DNA of 64,000 bases from an uncultured Aquimarina sp. Its GTDB lineage: Bacteria; Bacteroidota; Bacteroidia; Flavobacteriales; Flavobacteriaceae. How positions within the stretch are numbered: the stretch's first letter is position 1; the number at the start of each line of letters is the position of its first letter. The position numbers and the translations under genes were made by a program. The notes beneath the pieces were generated by a model. It was not told where the DNA came from, searched no databases, and saw only the letters and a list, made by a program, of their open reading frames with translations. Location: positions 186,001 through 250,000 of the forward strand of contig CANMLG010000005.1 in the NCBI GenBank assembly GCA_947498765.1. The letters run 5' to 3'. Below, one piece after another: positions 54,607 through 63,831 of this stretch.

Positions 54607-55506
54607 ATGATGAACAAAACAAACCAAGCTTTTAGTATTAAGGATCTGGAGAATATATGTGGGATAAAAGCGCATACCATTCGTATATGGGAAAAAAGAT
54701 ATCATCTTTTAACCCCCGAAAGAACAGATACCAACATCCGTTCATACAATATGGACAACCTACAAAAGTTATTAAACGTAACTTTCTTGGTTAGTTGTGG
54801 TTATAAAATATCTCGTATTTCAAAACTAGAACCCTCAGAAATTTTAGAATATGTGAATAGCATAGTTTCAGACAAAACTACTGTTGACAGATCTATGAAT
54901 TCTCTAAAATTAGCGATGCTAAACTACAATACCACTATTTTTTCTGAAACATTTGATGAATTAAGCTTACAATTTAGCTTCTCTCAAATTTTTTACGACG
55001 TATTTATTCCTTTTTTAGGAGAAGTAGGTATGCTATGGCAAACGGGAACAATTAACAGTTCCCATGAACACTTTATTTCCAGCCTTATAAAACAAAAAAT
55101 ATGGGCTAAAATTGATTCATTACAACAACAAGTTACACATCACGAAAAGACATTTGTACTTTACCTACCAAGTGGTGAAACCAATGATTTAAGCTTATTG
55201 TTTATAAATACACTTATACTTGCCAAAGGATATAAAACAATATTTTTAGGCCCTAATGTATCTGTTGAATATTTAAAGGATTTATCCGAATTACAAAATA
55301 ACTTAGTGTTTGTTTCTTATTTTACATTACAACCACATATTGACGACGTAAATGAATACATAGTTAATTTTAAAAATGAAATATGCCTACCAAATGAACA
55401 TGAATTATGGGTTATGGGACGTCAACTTAAGGAAGTTCCTGTACCTATATCTGCCCAAATAAAAATAATACAATCATTTACTGATTTTGAAAAAATATTA
55501 GGTTAA
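54607..55506 (+). CDS. MerR-family CarA/CarH-like regulator
   Basis: 299 residues. The N-terminal MerR helix-turn-helix (about 9-75, SIKDLENICGIKAHTIRIWEK) is followed by a four-helix bundle with the CarH signature W-x9-EH at W144...E154-H155, and a Rossmann-like C-terminal domain. The cobalamin-binding motif ExHxxG appears as E191-T-N193-D-L-S196, so the ligand histidine and the glycine are both gone. In CarH this histidine coordinates coenzyme B12 for light sensing. The gene is the first of the crt operon, 8 nt before crtI, as expected for its regulator. B12-independent control is likely. Confidence 0.87.
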   Translation: MMNKTNQAFSIKDLENICGIKAHTIRIWEKRYHLLTPERTDTNIRSYNMDNLQKLLNVTFLVSCGYKISRISKLEPSEILEYVNSIVSDKTTVDRSMNSLKLAMLNYNTTIFSETFDELSLQFSFSQIFYDVFIPFLGEVGMLWQTGTINSSHEHFISSLIKQKIWAKIDSLQQQVTHHEKTFVLYLPSGETNDLSLLFINTLILAKGYKTIFLGPNVSVEYLKDLSELQNNLVFVSYFTLQPHIDDVNEYIVNFKNEICLPNEHELWVMGRQLKEVPVPISAQIKIIQSFTDFEKILG

Positions 55507-55514
55507 AAAATTAC

Positions 55515-56978
55515 ATGAAAAAAAAAATTGCAGTTATCGGTTCGGGGTTTTCATCATTAGCTGCGGCGTGTTACCTTTCCAAAGAAGGTCATGAGGTTAG
55601 TATATTTGAAAAAAACGAAAGTATTGGAGGACGTGCTAGTCAATTTAAAGCCAAAGGGTTCACCTTTGACATGGGACCATCATGGTATTGGATGCCAGAT
55701 GTTTTTGAACGTTTTTTTAATGACTTTGGTTATTGCGTTACAGATTTTTACAAATTAGATAAACTAAACCCAGCTTATTCTGTGTTTTTTTCTGATGGGT
55801 CATCTGTTGATATTGCTGATAACTTAGAAGATATTTTTAACACCTTTGAAACCGAAGAAAAAGGAAGTTCAAAGGCTTTAAAAGAGTTTATAACCGATTC
55901 AAAAAGCAATTACGATGTCGCCATTAAAGATTTGGTATACCGTCCTGGTGTTTCTCCATTAGAACTTGTAACCCCAAAAACAGTAACTAAACTAGGACAA
56001 TTTTTTAGCAATGTATCACATGAGGTGCGCAAAAAAGTGACTAACCCAAAGTTAATATCCATACTCGAATTTCCTGTACTATTTTTAGGTGCCAAACCCA
56101 GCAAAACTCCTGCTTTTTATAATTTTATGAATTATGCCGACTTTGGTTTAGGAACATGGCAACCAAAAGGAGGCATGCATCAGGTCATTTTAAGCATGGA
56201 AAAGTTAGCCGAAAAACTTGGTGTTACTATTTATACAAATAGCCCTGTTTCCAAAATAAACACAAAAAACAATACCGTAACGAGTATAACTGTAAATCAA
56301 AATGAATTATTTTTTGACATTGTATTAAGTGGTGCCGATTATCACCATACCGAAACTTTATTAGAAACGCACCAAAAGCAATATTCTGAAGACTATTGGA
56401 ATAAAAAAACTTTTGCGCCCTCAAGTTTATTATTCTACGTTGGTTTTGATAAAAAATTAAAAAATGTGAATCATCACAATTTATTTTTTGATACCGATTT
56501 TGAAAAACATGCGCAAGAAATATACGATGACCCACAATGGCCAACCGAACCTTTATTTTATGCTAATTTCACTTCCATTACAGACCCCAAAATGGCTCCT
56601 GAAGGAATGGAAAATGGTTTTTTCTTAGTCCCAATAGCCCCCGGCCTTAATGATACCGAAGCACTAAGAGAATCTTATTTTAACAAAATAATAACTCGCT
56701 TTGAACACCTAACTAAACAAAACGTTAAAAATAATATTATCTTTAAGAAGAGTTTTTGTGTAAATGATTTTGTAAGTAGGTATAACTCCTATAAAGGGAA
56801 TGCTTATGGAATGGCTAACACGTTACTACAAACAGCATTCTTACGCCCCAATTTAAAGAGTAAAAAAGTAAAAAACTTATTTTTTACTGGTCAACTCACT
56901 GTTCCTGGCCCGGGAGTTCCTCCTGCGTTAATTTCAGGAAAACTAGCCGCAGGTTTAATACTAAATAAAAACAGTTAA
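55515..56978 (+). CDS. crtI: phytoene desaturase
   Basis: 487 residues. FAD-binding N-terminus AVIGSGFSSLAAACYLSKEG with ESIGGRASQF, and the terminal block TGQLTVPGPGVPPALISGK, the carotenoid desaturase signature. It introduces double bases into phytoene to give lycopene in the membrane. The GSGFSSLAAA differs from the usual GAGFGGLA but keeps GxGxxxL spacing. crtB follows after 2 nt. Confidence 0.95.
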   Translation: MKKKIAVIGSGFSSLAAACYLSKEGHEVSIFEKNESIGGRASQFKAKGFTFDMGPSWYWMPDVFERFFNDFGYCVTDFYKLDKLNPAYSVFFSDGSSVDIADNLEDIFNTFETEEKGSSKALKEFITDSKSNYDVAIKDLVYRPGVSPLELVTPKTVTKLGQFFSNVSHEVRKKVTNPKLISILEFPVLFLGAKPSKTPAFYNFMNYADFGLGTWQPKGGMHQVILSMEKLAEKLGVTIYTNSPVSKINTKNNTVTSITVNQNELFFDIVLSGADYHHTETLLETHQKQYSEDYWNKKTFAPSSLLFYVGFDKKLKNVNHHNLFFDTDFEKHAQEIYDDPQWPTEPLFYANFTSITDPKMAPEGMENGFFLVPIAPGLNDTEALRESYFNKIITRFEHLTKQNVKNNIIFKKSFCVNDFVSRYNSYKGNAYGMANTLLQTAFLRPNLKSKKVKNLFFTGQLTVPGPGVPPALISGKLAAGLILNKNS

Positions 56979-56980
56979 TT

Positions 56981-57820
56981 ATGAAGTCTTTATTTGATAC
57001 CGTCTCGTACAAGTGTAGTAAAATAGTTACTCAGTCTTATTCCACCTCATTTTCATCAGCTACAAAAATGCTTGCCCCAAGTATTCGTCAAGATGTGTAT
57101 AATATATACGGTTTTGTTCGTTTTGCAGATGAAATTGTTGATAGCTTTCACAATTATCCAAAAGCAATATTATTTGATGACTTTGAACGCCAAATGTACG
57201 CTGCTATTGAAAATAAAATTAGCTTAAACCCTATTTTAAATAGCTTTCAAGAAACGGTTCACAAATATGATATTGAACCTGAACTTTATGAAGCTTTTAT
57301 GAAAAGTATGCGTTTAGATTTATCCAAAAAAATATATTTAACTAATGAGGAATACAAAGAATATATTTATGGTTCTGCCGATGTTGTTGGACTTATGTGC
57401 CTACGTGTGTTTGTCAAAGGAAACAAAAAACAATATAGCAAACTAAAAGACAGTGCCATGCGATTAGGCTCTGCTTTTCAAAAAGTAAACTTTTTGCGTG
57501 ACCTAAAAGCTGATTTTGAAGGCTTAGATCGCACTTATTTTCCAAATGCCGATTTAAAAAATTTAAACGAAGAAAGTAAACAACAAATTATTGCCGAAAT
57601 TGAAATCGATTTTAAAGAAGCCAAAAAAGGTATAAGTAAATTACCTATTGAGGCAAGATTTGGAGTGTATACGGCGTTTTTATATTATCAAAAATTATTA
57701 AATAAACTTAAAAAAACACCTTCATCTAAACTAAAGGAATCTCGAATACGAGTACCAAACTATCAAAAATTCAGTCTTTTAGCACAGGGTTATGTAAATT
57801 ACCGTTTAAATTTAATATAA
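56981..57820 (+). CDS. crtB: phytoene synthase
   Basis: 279 residues, a squalene/phytoene synthase fold. The first aspartate-rich motif is in FVRFADEIVDSF; the second region is LGSAFQKVNFLRDLKADFEGLDRTYFP, cited here as VNFLRDLKADF. It condenses two GGPP to phytoene, the committed step. GGPP synthase is not encoded nearby. Membrane-associated. Sits between crtI and crtZ. Confidence 0.95.
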   Translation: MKSLFDTVSYKCSKIVTQSYSTSFSSATKMLAPSIRQDVYNIYGFVRFADEIVDSFHNYPKAILFDDFERQMYAAIENKISLNPILNSFQETVHKYDIEPELYEAFMKSMRLDLSKKIYLTNEEYKEYIYGSADVVGLMCLRVFVKGNKKQYSKLKDSAMRLGSAFQKVNFLRDLKADFEGLDRTYFPNADLKNLNEESKQQIIAEIEIDFKEAKKGISKLPIEARFGVYTAFLYYQKLLNKLKKTPSSKLKESRIRVPNYQKFSLLAQGYVNYRLNLI

Positions 57821-57826
57821 GTATTT

Positions 57827-58276
57827 ATGACAATCATTTATTGGATTAGTATATTCATCAGTACTTTTGTTGCTATGGAAGCTATGGCATGGTTTACACA
57901 TAAGTATGTAATGCATGGTTTTTTATGGTCATTACACGAGGATCACCATCACAAAAAACATAAAAGTTGGTGGGAACGAAATGATCTATTTTTTGTTTTT
58001 TATGCTTTAGTAAGCATTAGCTGTTTCTTATTATGGCGCTATGATATTGCATGGTATGGTCTACCTATTGGCTTAGGTATTTTAGCCTACGGGATCACTT
58101 ATTTTTTAGTACATGATATATTTATTCATCAACGCTTTAAATTATTTAGAAATGCCAATAACTGGTACGCCCGAGGTGTACGCCGAGCACACAAGGTGCA
58201 TCATAAACATTTAGGTAAAAATAAAGGAGAATGCTTCGGCATGCTGTTTGTTCCCTTCAAATACTTTAAACAGTAA
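57827..58276 (+). CDS. crtZ: beta-carotene hydroxylase
   Basis: 149 residues with about four membrane helices. The di-iron histidines are in HKYVMHG, HEDHHHKKH, HDIFIHQRF and RRAHKVHHKHLGK. It hydroxylates the beta-ionone rings at C3, giving zeaxanthin. Six nucleotides after crtB. Typical length for CrtZ of this phylum. Confidence 0.94.
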   Translation: MTIIYWISIFISTFVAMEAMAWFTHKYVMHGFLWSLHEDHHHKKHKSWWERNDLFFVFYALVSISCFLLWRYDIAWYGLPIGLGILAYGITYFLVHDIFIHQRFKLFRNANNWYARGVRRAHKVHHKHLGKNKGECFGMLFVPFKYFKQ

Positions 58277-58352
58277 CATTAGGCTTACTCAAATGATACT
58301 CTTTAATTGATTGATAAAGTATAAATTAAATCAATAAACAATATTAGTTTTT

Positions 58353-59510
58353 TTGAAAGTGAATAATGACCCTATTTTAAGTTTCGATTACATTATTATA
58401 GGAAGTGGTGTTTCCGGACTGCAATTGGCTTTAGCTATTATCAATACTAAAGAGTTGAGTAATAAACGTCTTGCTATTTTAGATAAGGTTACCAAAAATA
58501 CTAACGACAAAACTTTTTGTTATTGGGAAAAGGGAAATGGAAAATGGGATGAGATCGTTTCCAAAAACTGGCACCAAACTTATTTTTACAGTAGTACACA
58601 TAAAAAACTACATATTGAATTAGCTCCTTATACTTATAAAAAAATTAAAGCCATTGATTTTTATCAATACTGCCTTAAAAAATTAAAAAACAGCTCTCAA
58701 GTTTCTTTTTTTACAGAAGAAGTTAAAAAAGTGGCAGAAAAAACTCAAAAAGTACAAATAGAAACAACTAAACATTTTTTTGAATGTAATCATCTTTTTG
58801 ACAGTAGGCTACCTAATCACTTTCTAAACAAAAAGAAACATTATACTTATATCGACCAAAGTTTTAGTGGTTTTGAAATTGAAACAAAAACTTCTGCTTT
58901 TAAAGCCGATACTTTTATCATGATGGATTATCGCCATACTTGGAATAATAGTACTAGTTTTATGTATATTCTTCCTAAAAACAAGCATAAAGCATTAGTA
59001 GAATACACTCTTTTTGCTCCCTTTACATTAAGCAAAATAGAATTTGAATATCAGTTAAAAAAATATCTTGACATCTATTTAAAAGGAATTACTTACACCA
59101 TAACACATAAAGAAACTGGGGTAATTCCCATGACTAACTACCCTTTTGAAAAACACCATACACACAGAGTTACTAAAATTGGTACAGCAGGTGGTTGGGT
59201 AAAAGCTTCGACAGGTTATTCATTTAAACGTTCAGAAAAATTTGTTAATTCAATTATTAAACAGCTGATTAGCAAACAGCCCTTAATAGGCTACGTACCT
59301 CATCCTCGATTCAAATTTTACGATAAACTATTACTAAGCATTTTAGAACAAGAAAACACAAAAGGCCCAGAAATCTTCTATAAAATGTATAAAAACACAA
59401 AACCCGCTACTTTTTTTAAATTTTTAGATGAGGAAACTTCTCTTTTTGAAGAAATAAAATTGATTTTAAAACTTCCTTTTTTACCTTTTATTAAAGCTTT
59501 ATTTCGCTAA
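58353..59510 (+). CDS. crtY: lycopene beta-cyclase
   Basis: 385 residues from TTG at 58353 (GTG at 58359 is the alternative; no ATG fits). The FAD-binding start YIIIGSGVSGLQLALAII, FCYWEKGNGKWD, HLFDSRLPN and the later TKIGTAGGWVKASTGYSFKR identify the CrtY type. It closes both ends of lycopene to beta-carotene. A 76-nt gap from crtZ is the largest in the operon. The non-ATG start may lower its translation. Confidence 0.92.
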   Translation: MKVNNDPILSFDYIIIGSGVSGLQLALAIINTKELSNKRLAILDKVTKNTNDKTFCYWEKGNGKWDEIVSKNWHQTYFYSSTHKKLHIELAPYTYKKIKAIDFYQYCLKKLKNSSQVSFFTEEVKKVAEKTQKVQIETTKHFFECNHLFDSRLPNHFLNKKKHYTYIDQSFSGFEIETKTSAFKADTFIMMDYRHTWNNSTSFMYILPKNKHKALVEYTLFAPFTLSKIEFEYQLKKYLDIYLKGITYTITHKETGVIPMTNYPFEKHHTHRVTKIGTAGGWVKASTGYSFKRSEKFVNSIIKQLISKQPLIGYVPHPRFKFYDKLLLSILEQENTKGPEIFYKMYKNTKPATFFKFLDEETSLFEEIKLILKLPFLPFIKALFR

Positions 59511-59527
59511 ACAGTTATCTTTAGTAT

Positions 59528-60163
59528 ATGGAAAAGAACACCTCATTAAACTTATCTGAATTTCAAACTATACTAAATAAAACCAATACAATTGTACTAG
59601 ATGTACGTCATCAAACCGATTTTATTAAAGCACATATTCCAAATGCTTTATTTATAGGTTTAGATGGTTTATTTGAGCCTTGGATAAAACTATTTCTAAA
59701 TAACAAAAAACATACTATTTTATTAATTACTCCTTTAGGTCGAGAGGATGAAACCATACAAAAACTTCATAAAATTGATTATACAAATGTATGTGGTTAT
59801 CTCGAAGGTGGTTTTCAAACATGGCAAAACGCTAACTTAAATACCGAAACAATAACATCAATACTAGCTACGGAATTAGAAGACATACTTAATAAAAAAG
59901 AAATAAGTGTTTTCGATATTCGAAAAATTAATGAATATAATGACGGGCATCTTGAAAAATCTTTATTTTCTCCACTCACTTCATTAAACGAAAACATTAG
60001 CAACTTCAATTTAAAAAATCAAACAGCTTACATACATTGTGGTGGTGGATACAGAAGCGTTATTGCTGCTTCTATTTTAAAAAGAAATGGTATACATAAT
60101 ATAATTGATATTGCTGGTGGTATGGGAGCCATTCGAAAAACATCTATTGAAATACACAAATAA
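59528..60163 (+). CDS. free-standing double rhodanese protein (CstB-like tail)
   Basis: 211 residues. Two rhodanese domains: the first (about 10-105) lacks an active-site cysteine (LLITPLGRED in its place), the second (about 112-210) has C171 in HCGGGYRS. The layout (pseudo-rhodanese + active rhodanese) matches the C-terminal half of CstB-type persulfide dioxygenase-sulfurtransferases, but the N-terminal metallo-beta-lactamase dioxygenase is absent and no remnant lies upstream, since crtY ends 17 nt before. It probably transfers sulfane sulfur; why it joins a pigment operon is unknown. Confidence 0.82.
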   Translation: MEKNTSLNLSEFQTILNKTNTIVLDVRHQTDFIKAHIPNALFIGLDGLFEPWIKLFLNNKKHTILLITPLGREDETIQKLHKIDYTNVCGYLEGGFQTWQNANLNTETITSILATELEDILNKKEISVFDIRKINEYNDGHLEKSLFSPLTSLNENISNFNLKNQTAYIHCGGGYRSVIAASILKRNGIHNIIDIAGGMGAIRKTSIEIHK

Positions 60164-60344
60164 TAATAATTCCTTTCTTCTTTTTTAATTGCAAACATTT
60201 ATCTACGTAATAAGCTAAAATTACCACATCATAAATATTGCTTATTTCACATAATAAACTGCATCTATTTTTAACAATATACTTAGTTAATATTATTTAT
60301 TTTTTATCCTCAATTCTATCTAAATAAATACACAAAACGAACAA

Positions 60345-60370
60345 AAAAAACAGATACAAATCTGTTTTTT
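60345..60370 (+). terminator. terminator, probably of the carotenoid operon
   Basis: AAAAAACAGAT (60345-60355) and ATCTGTTTTTT (60360-60370) form an 11-bp stem with loop ACAA; the 3' arm itself supplies a run of six T. Confidence 0.75.
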
Positions 60371-60492
60371 AATGTTTTAACATTAATTTATGTAGTAAAA
60401 AACCTATATAAAACAATCATTTAATCCTAAAAAAATGAATTTAAAATGTTAAAATTAAAAAAAAATGTAATCCTTTTCCTTCTGTTTGAAAT

Positions 60493-60513
60493 AAAGGCTT
60501 CCAGCCTTTTTTT
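60493..60513 (+). terminator. second terminator-like hairpin upstream of amtB
   Basis: AAAGGCT (60493-60499), loop TCC, AGCCTTT (60503-60509), TTTT. No gene lies between it and the first hairpin, so it may end a read-through or a small transcript. Confidence 0.65.
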
Positions 60514-60572
60514 ATCTATTTACTAAAGCATCAAAAAGAGTTGTTTTCGTAATTACCTGATTTTTAGTCATT

Positions 60573-60580
60573 TAATTTTG
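60573..60580 (+). promoter_or_regulatory. TAnnTTTG promoter element of amtB
   Basis: TAATTTTG, a perfect match, 38 nt before the amtB ATG. No clear TTTG at the expected upstream distance. Confidence 0.45.
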
Positions 60581-60618
60581 TAATTTAGAAAAGACTAACA
60601 ATAAAAATTTTTACACCT

Positions 60619-61890
60619 ATGGATTTATCAAATACACTTGACCTACTTTGGGTAATTATTGCCGGTATTTTGGTCTTTTTTATGCAAGCTGGTTTCACTC
60701 TTTTAGAAGCTGGTTTTACTAGAGCAAAAAATACGGCCAATATAGCAATGAAAAATATAGTAGACCTCTTTATAGGAGCTATTGCATTTTGGGCCATTGG
60801 CTATTCTTTAATGTACGGAAATTCAATTAGTGGATTTATTGGCACTCCTAGCCTATTTTACATTGAACCTTCGGATATGCACAATTTATTTTATCAAACC
60901 GTATTTTGTGCTACTGCCGCAACTATTATTTCGGGTGCTATTGCTGAACGCGCTAAATTTAGCACTTATGTAATTTTCACCTTTGCCTTTACCACATTTA
61001 TCTACCCTATTGCAGGCCATTGGATTTGGCAAACTGATGGTTGGTTAACCCAAATGGGCTTTATTGATTTTGCAGGTTCAACTGCCGTACACGTTATGGG
61101 TGGATTTTCAGCATTAATATACGCCTTACTTGTGGGTGCTCGTAACGGAAAATACAATGAAGATGGCACCGTAAATCATATTAAAGGACATAGCAATTTA
61201 TTTGCTGTACTAGGTGTTTTCATTTTATGGATGGGCTGGTTTGGATTCAACGCTGGCTCTACTTTGGCCATTACAGGCGAAAGTACAAGCATGGTTCCCT
61301 TAATTATTTTAAATACCAATTTAGCTGCCGCTGCAGGTGGATTAGCGGCCTTATTTGTAACCTGGATTAAATATAAAAAAGCCGATATTTCAATGACTCT
61401 TAATGGAACACTTGCTGGATTAGTAGGTATTACCGCTGGCTGCGCCATTATGGGTCCCGTTGGTGCTATGATAACTGGTTGTATTTGTGGTATTGCTGTA
61501 TCACTAGGTGCTGAATTTGTTGAAAAAGTATTGAAAGTTGATGATGCAGTAGCTTCTTTTTCGGTTCATGGAATTGGAGGCTTACTCGGTACACTATTAG
61601 TTGGTGTTTTTTCAACGGAGAGTGGAATTTTATATGGTGGTGGTTTTGAGCAACTAAAAATACAAGCAATTGGCGCTTCTTCTGTCGCTGTTTGGGCTGT
61701 TATCGTTGCTTTTATTACCATTTCTATTTTAAAATACACCGTTGGTATCAGAGTGCCATTAGCACATGAAATTGCAGGACTCGATAACTCTGAACATAAT
61801 ATCTTTTTTGATAATACTATTAAATCTGAAGGAGAAAGCCCTAATGAATTTATAAATGATACCATAACCATGGAAATCGCCGACAAATAA
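60619..61890 (+). CDS. amtB: ammonium transporter
   Basis: 423 residues, about eleven membrane helices. Twin histidines H158 (STAVHVMGG) and H317 (SFSVHGIGG) line the pore; DFAGSTAVH and GARNGK are typical of Amt. It moves ammonium into the cell. The usual partner glnK is not next to it; instead two unrecognised exported-protein genes follow, the first 25 nt away. The C-terminal tail ends EIADK. Confidence 0.95.
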   Translation: MDLSNTLDLLWVIIAGILVFFMQAGFTLLEAGFTRAKNTANIAMKNIVDLFIGAIAFWAIGYSLMYGNSISGFIGTPSLFYIEPSDMHNLFYQTVFCATAATIISGAIAERAKFSTYVIFTFAFTTFIYPIAGHWIWQTDGWLTQMGFIDFAGSTAVHVMGGFSALIYALLVGARNGKYNEDGTVNHIKGHSNLFAVLGVFILWMGWFGFNAGSTLAITGESTSMVPLIILNTNLAAAAGGLAALFVTWIKYKKADISMTLNGTLAGLVGITAGCAIMGPVGAMITGCICGIAVSLGAEFVEKVLKVDDAVASFSVHGIGGLLGTLLVGVFSTESGILYGGGFEQLKIQAIGASSVAVWAVIVAFITISILKYTVGIRVPLAHEIAGLDNSEHNIFFDNTIKSEGESPNEFINDTITMEIADK

Positions 61891-61915
61891 CCAAAACCCA
61901 TAATTCTACACAACC

Positions 61916-62773
61916 ATGAAAAATTTTATAATATATCAAATCTGTATTGTAATTAGCACATTCATATTCATTGGATGCAATTCAAACTCTAAACCTTCAA
62001 TTAAGGAAAATTCAGTACGAAAAGTTGAAGTAACAACTAATGACTATAGTGATATTGCTCCAGAATCTTTGTTTAAACATATTACAGCTCATTTCGACTT
62101 AGAACAGTATAAGATTGGAAAAGAAAAGCTTACTGCCCTAATTGAAAATAACCCCGAACTAATTGACTCCATGGGACTTAATAGTTTAAAAAATAAATTT
62201 GACTCTAAACTTGCCGAAATGCAAGAAAAAGAAGCTGCAATAGCTGAAGCAGAAAGAAAAAAACGAATGCCAAATGCTGTTAAAAATATGCGTCAATTTA
62301 AAAAGGGAACTACTACTCATTATGTAGATAAAAGTAGTCCCGAGTTTGATACTAAAGAATGCTTTTATGCTTATTTCACCAAGGATAGAGCTGGTATCTT
62401 AGAATTACATTTTAAAATTAGATATATAGATACGCAATGGTTAAATATTGAAAACTATATGATTACTGTGGATCAATTAGACCATAACTTATCCGGCACT
62501 ATTGACAAAACAGAAACGAAGGGAAAAAAGAAATATAAGCACGAAGAATTGGATACTCCAGTAGACACTGCAGAAAAACTAAAAACAATTCAAGCCATTG
62601 CAAATGGTAACGATGTTGTAGCATTATATGTTGGTAAAACCGATTATAAAAAAAGAACCATTACAAGCGAACAAAAAACAGCAATACGCAATGTTTTGGA
62701 TGCTTACGCCTTTATGGGAGGTACTAATTTTAAAGAATTAAAAAGCAGTTACACTAATGCTAACGATGAATAA
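61916..62773 (+). CDS. hypothetical lipoprotein, 285 aa
   Basis: Lipoprotein signal ending IFIG-C (cysteine 21). A coiled-coil stretch (about 88-118, EMQEKEAAIAEAERKKR) is followed by a globular C-terminal domain with FDTKECFYAYFTKDRAG and a lysine-rich loop (KTETKGKKKYKHEE). No family recognised. It follows amtB closely, and its stop is separated by one base from the next gene's ATG, so these three may form an operon. Likely on the outer membrane. No evidence ties it to nitrogen except position. Confidence 0.65.
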   Translation: MKNFIIYQICIVISTFIFIGCNSNSKPSIKENSVRKVEVTTNDYSDIAPESLFKHITAHFDLEQYKIGKEKLTALIENNPELIDSMGLNSLKNKFDSKLAEMQEKEAAIAEAERKKRMPNAVKNMRQFKKGTTTHYVDKSSPEFDTKECFYAYFTKDRAGILELHFKIRYIDTQWLNIENYMITVDQLDHNLSGTIDKTETKGKKKYKHEELDTPVDTAEKLKTIQAIANGNDVVALYVGKTDYKKRTITSEQKTAIRNVLDAYAFMGGTNFKELKSSYTNANDE

Positions 62774-62774
62774 T

Positions 62775-63788
62775 ATGAAACTGTTAATTTTAAGTTACTT
62801 TACCTGTTTTACTTTTATTGCTAGTTTAGCTCAAAATTCTAATTATGAGTTAAATGAATTTTACACTAAAGCTGTAATTAGTGAAACTGGAAAAGTACCT
62901 TATATGTATTCGGTAAAAAAAGAGAGCGTATCTTTTGAAAAAAAAGAGAAACTAAAGCGTGAATCCACTCAATATCTTAATGCTATTGACAAACTAAATA
63001 TGCTAGTAAAGGATAGTACTAGCATCAGTGAAACACACTCCAAAAAACTTACTAAATTCAATCAGTTAAACAAAGTTAAAGACTTAATAAATAGCTTTTT
63101 AAAATCTGTAAAACCTTACGAATTAAAAAAAGAAAAACTTATTGAAGCACAAAAAATAGCAGATACATATCAGGAAAGCTTATTGATCTATGCAGATGAC
63201 AAAATCAATTCTAAAAATAAATCTAAATTTTTTGTACTTCAATTAAAAAGTCTTGATTTAAAAATTCATCTTAAAAAAATAATTTGGAAAGTTGATGCTT
63301 CCAATAAAAAACCTGAAAACTTAAACAATGAGAATTTTAAAAATATTGAAAAACACAGAAATGATTTAAAATCAATAAAGAAATTTGAATATTATTATGG
63401 ACCATCAAAAAAGAACTCCAGAAATGCGCTAGTTTTAAATAAAAAAATTGAAGACCCAATAACTATTAAAGGGGAATTTAAAGCTATTAATGACTATGTG
63501 TACATAAAAACTAAAACAAAATGGCATATTGATAATGAGCTTATACTATATAATGAAATTAAAGAAAGTGCTAAAAAAGATATTTTTAGCACTTTAAAAA
63601 AGCTTATTAAAAATGTGAATACCGAAGAATTATATTTAGTTGATTTGAACTTTTTAGAAACTTATGCTATTGACCAAAATAAAAAAGAAGAACTTTTAAC
63701 TCAAAATGAAATTAAAAGTATTGATATCGACAAATCAGATCAAATTTTCAGATCAATGAAAAGTAAAAAAAGAGTTTTAGGTCAATAG
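62775..63788 (+). CDS. hypothetical secreted protein, 337 aa
   Basis: ATG at 62775 gives the signal peptide MKLLILSYFTCFTFIASLAQ and begins one base after the previous stop; an ATG at 62757 would remove the signal's clean N-terminus. The mature chain is lysine-rich and mostly helical (several KK pairs; YELKKEKLIEAQKIADTY), with a central YYGPSKKNSRNALVL block. It contains no cysteine after the signal. No family recognised. Last gene of the amtB group. Confidence 0.65.
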   Translation: MKLLILSYFTCFTFIASLAQNSNYELNEFYTKAVISETGKVPYMYSVKKESVSFEKKEKLKRESTQYLNAIDKLNMLVKDSTSISETHSKKLTKFNQLNKVKDLINSFLKSVKPYELKKEKLIEAQKIADTYQESLLIYADDKINSKNKSKFFVLQLKSLDLKIHLKKIIWKVDASNKKPENLNNENFKNIEKHRNDLKSIKKFEYYYGPSKKNSRNALVLNKKIEDPITIKGEFKAINDYVYIKTKTKWHIDNELILYNEIKESAKKDIFSTLKKLIKNVNTEELYLVDLNFLETYAIDQNKKEELLTQNEIKSIDIDKSDQIFRSMKSKKRVLGQ

Positions 63789-63831
63789 CTATAACCATAG
63801 TTATCAAACATCTAAAACTCAATACCTTTTA

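Larger units (their letters stand above)
60164..60618. other. 455-nt intergenic region with two terminators and a promoter element
   Basis: No gene. It contains the probable crt-operon terminator, a second terminator-like hairpin and the amtB promoter element, listed separately, plus the 14-nt palindrome AATGTTTTAACATT at 60371-60384. Confidence 0.6.
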
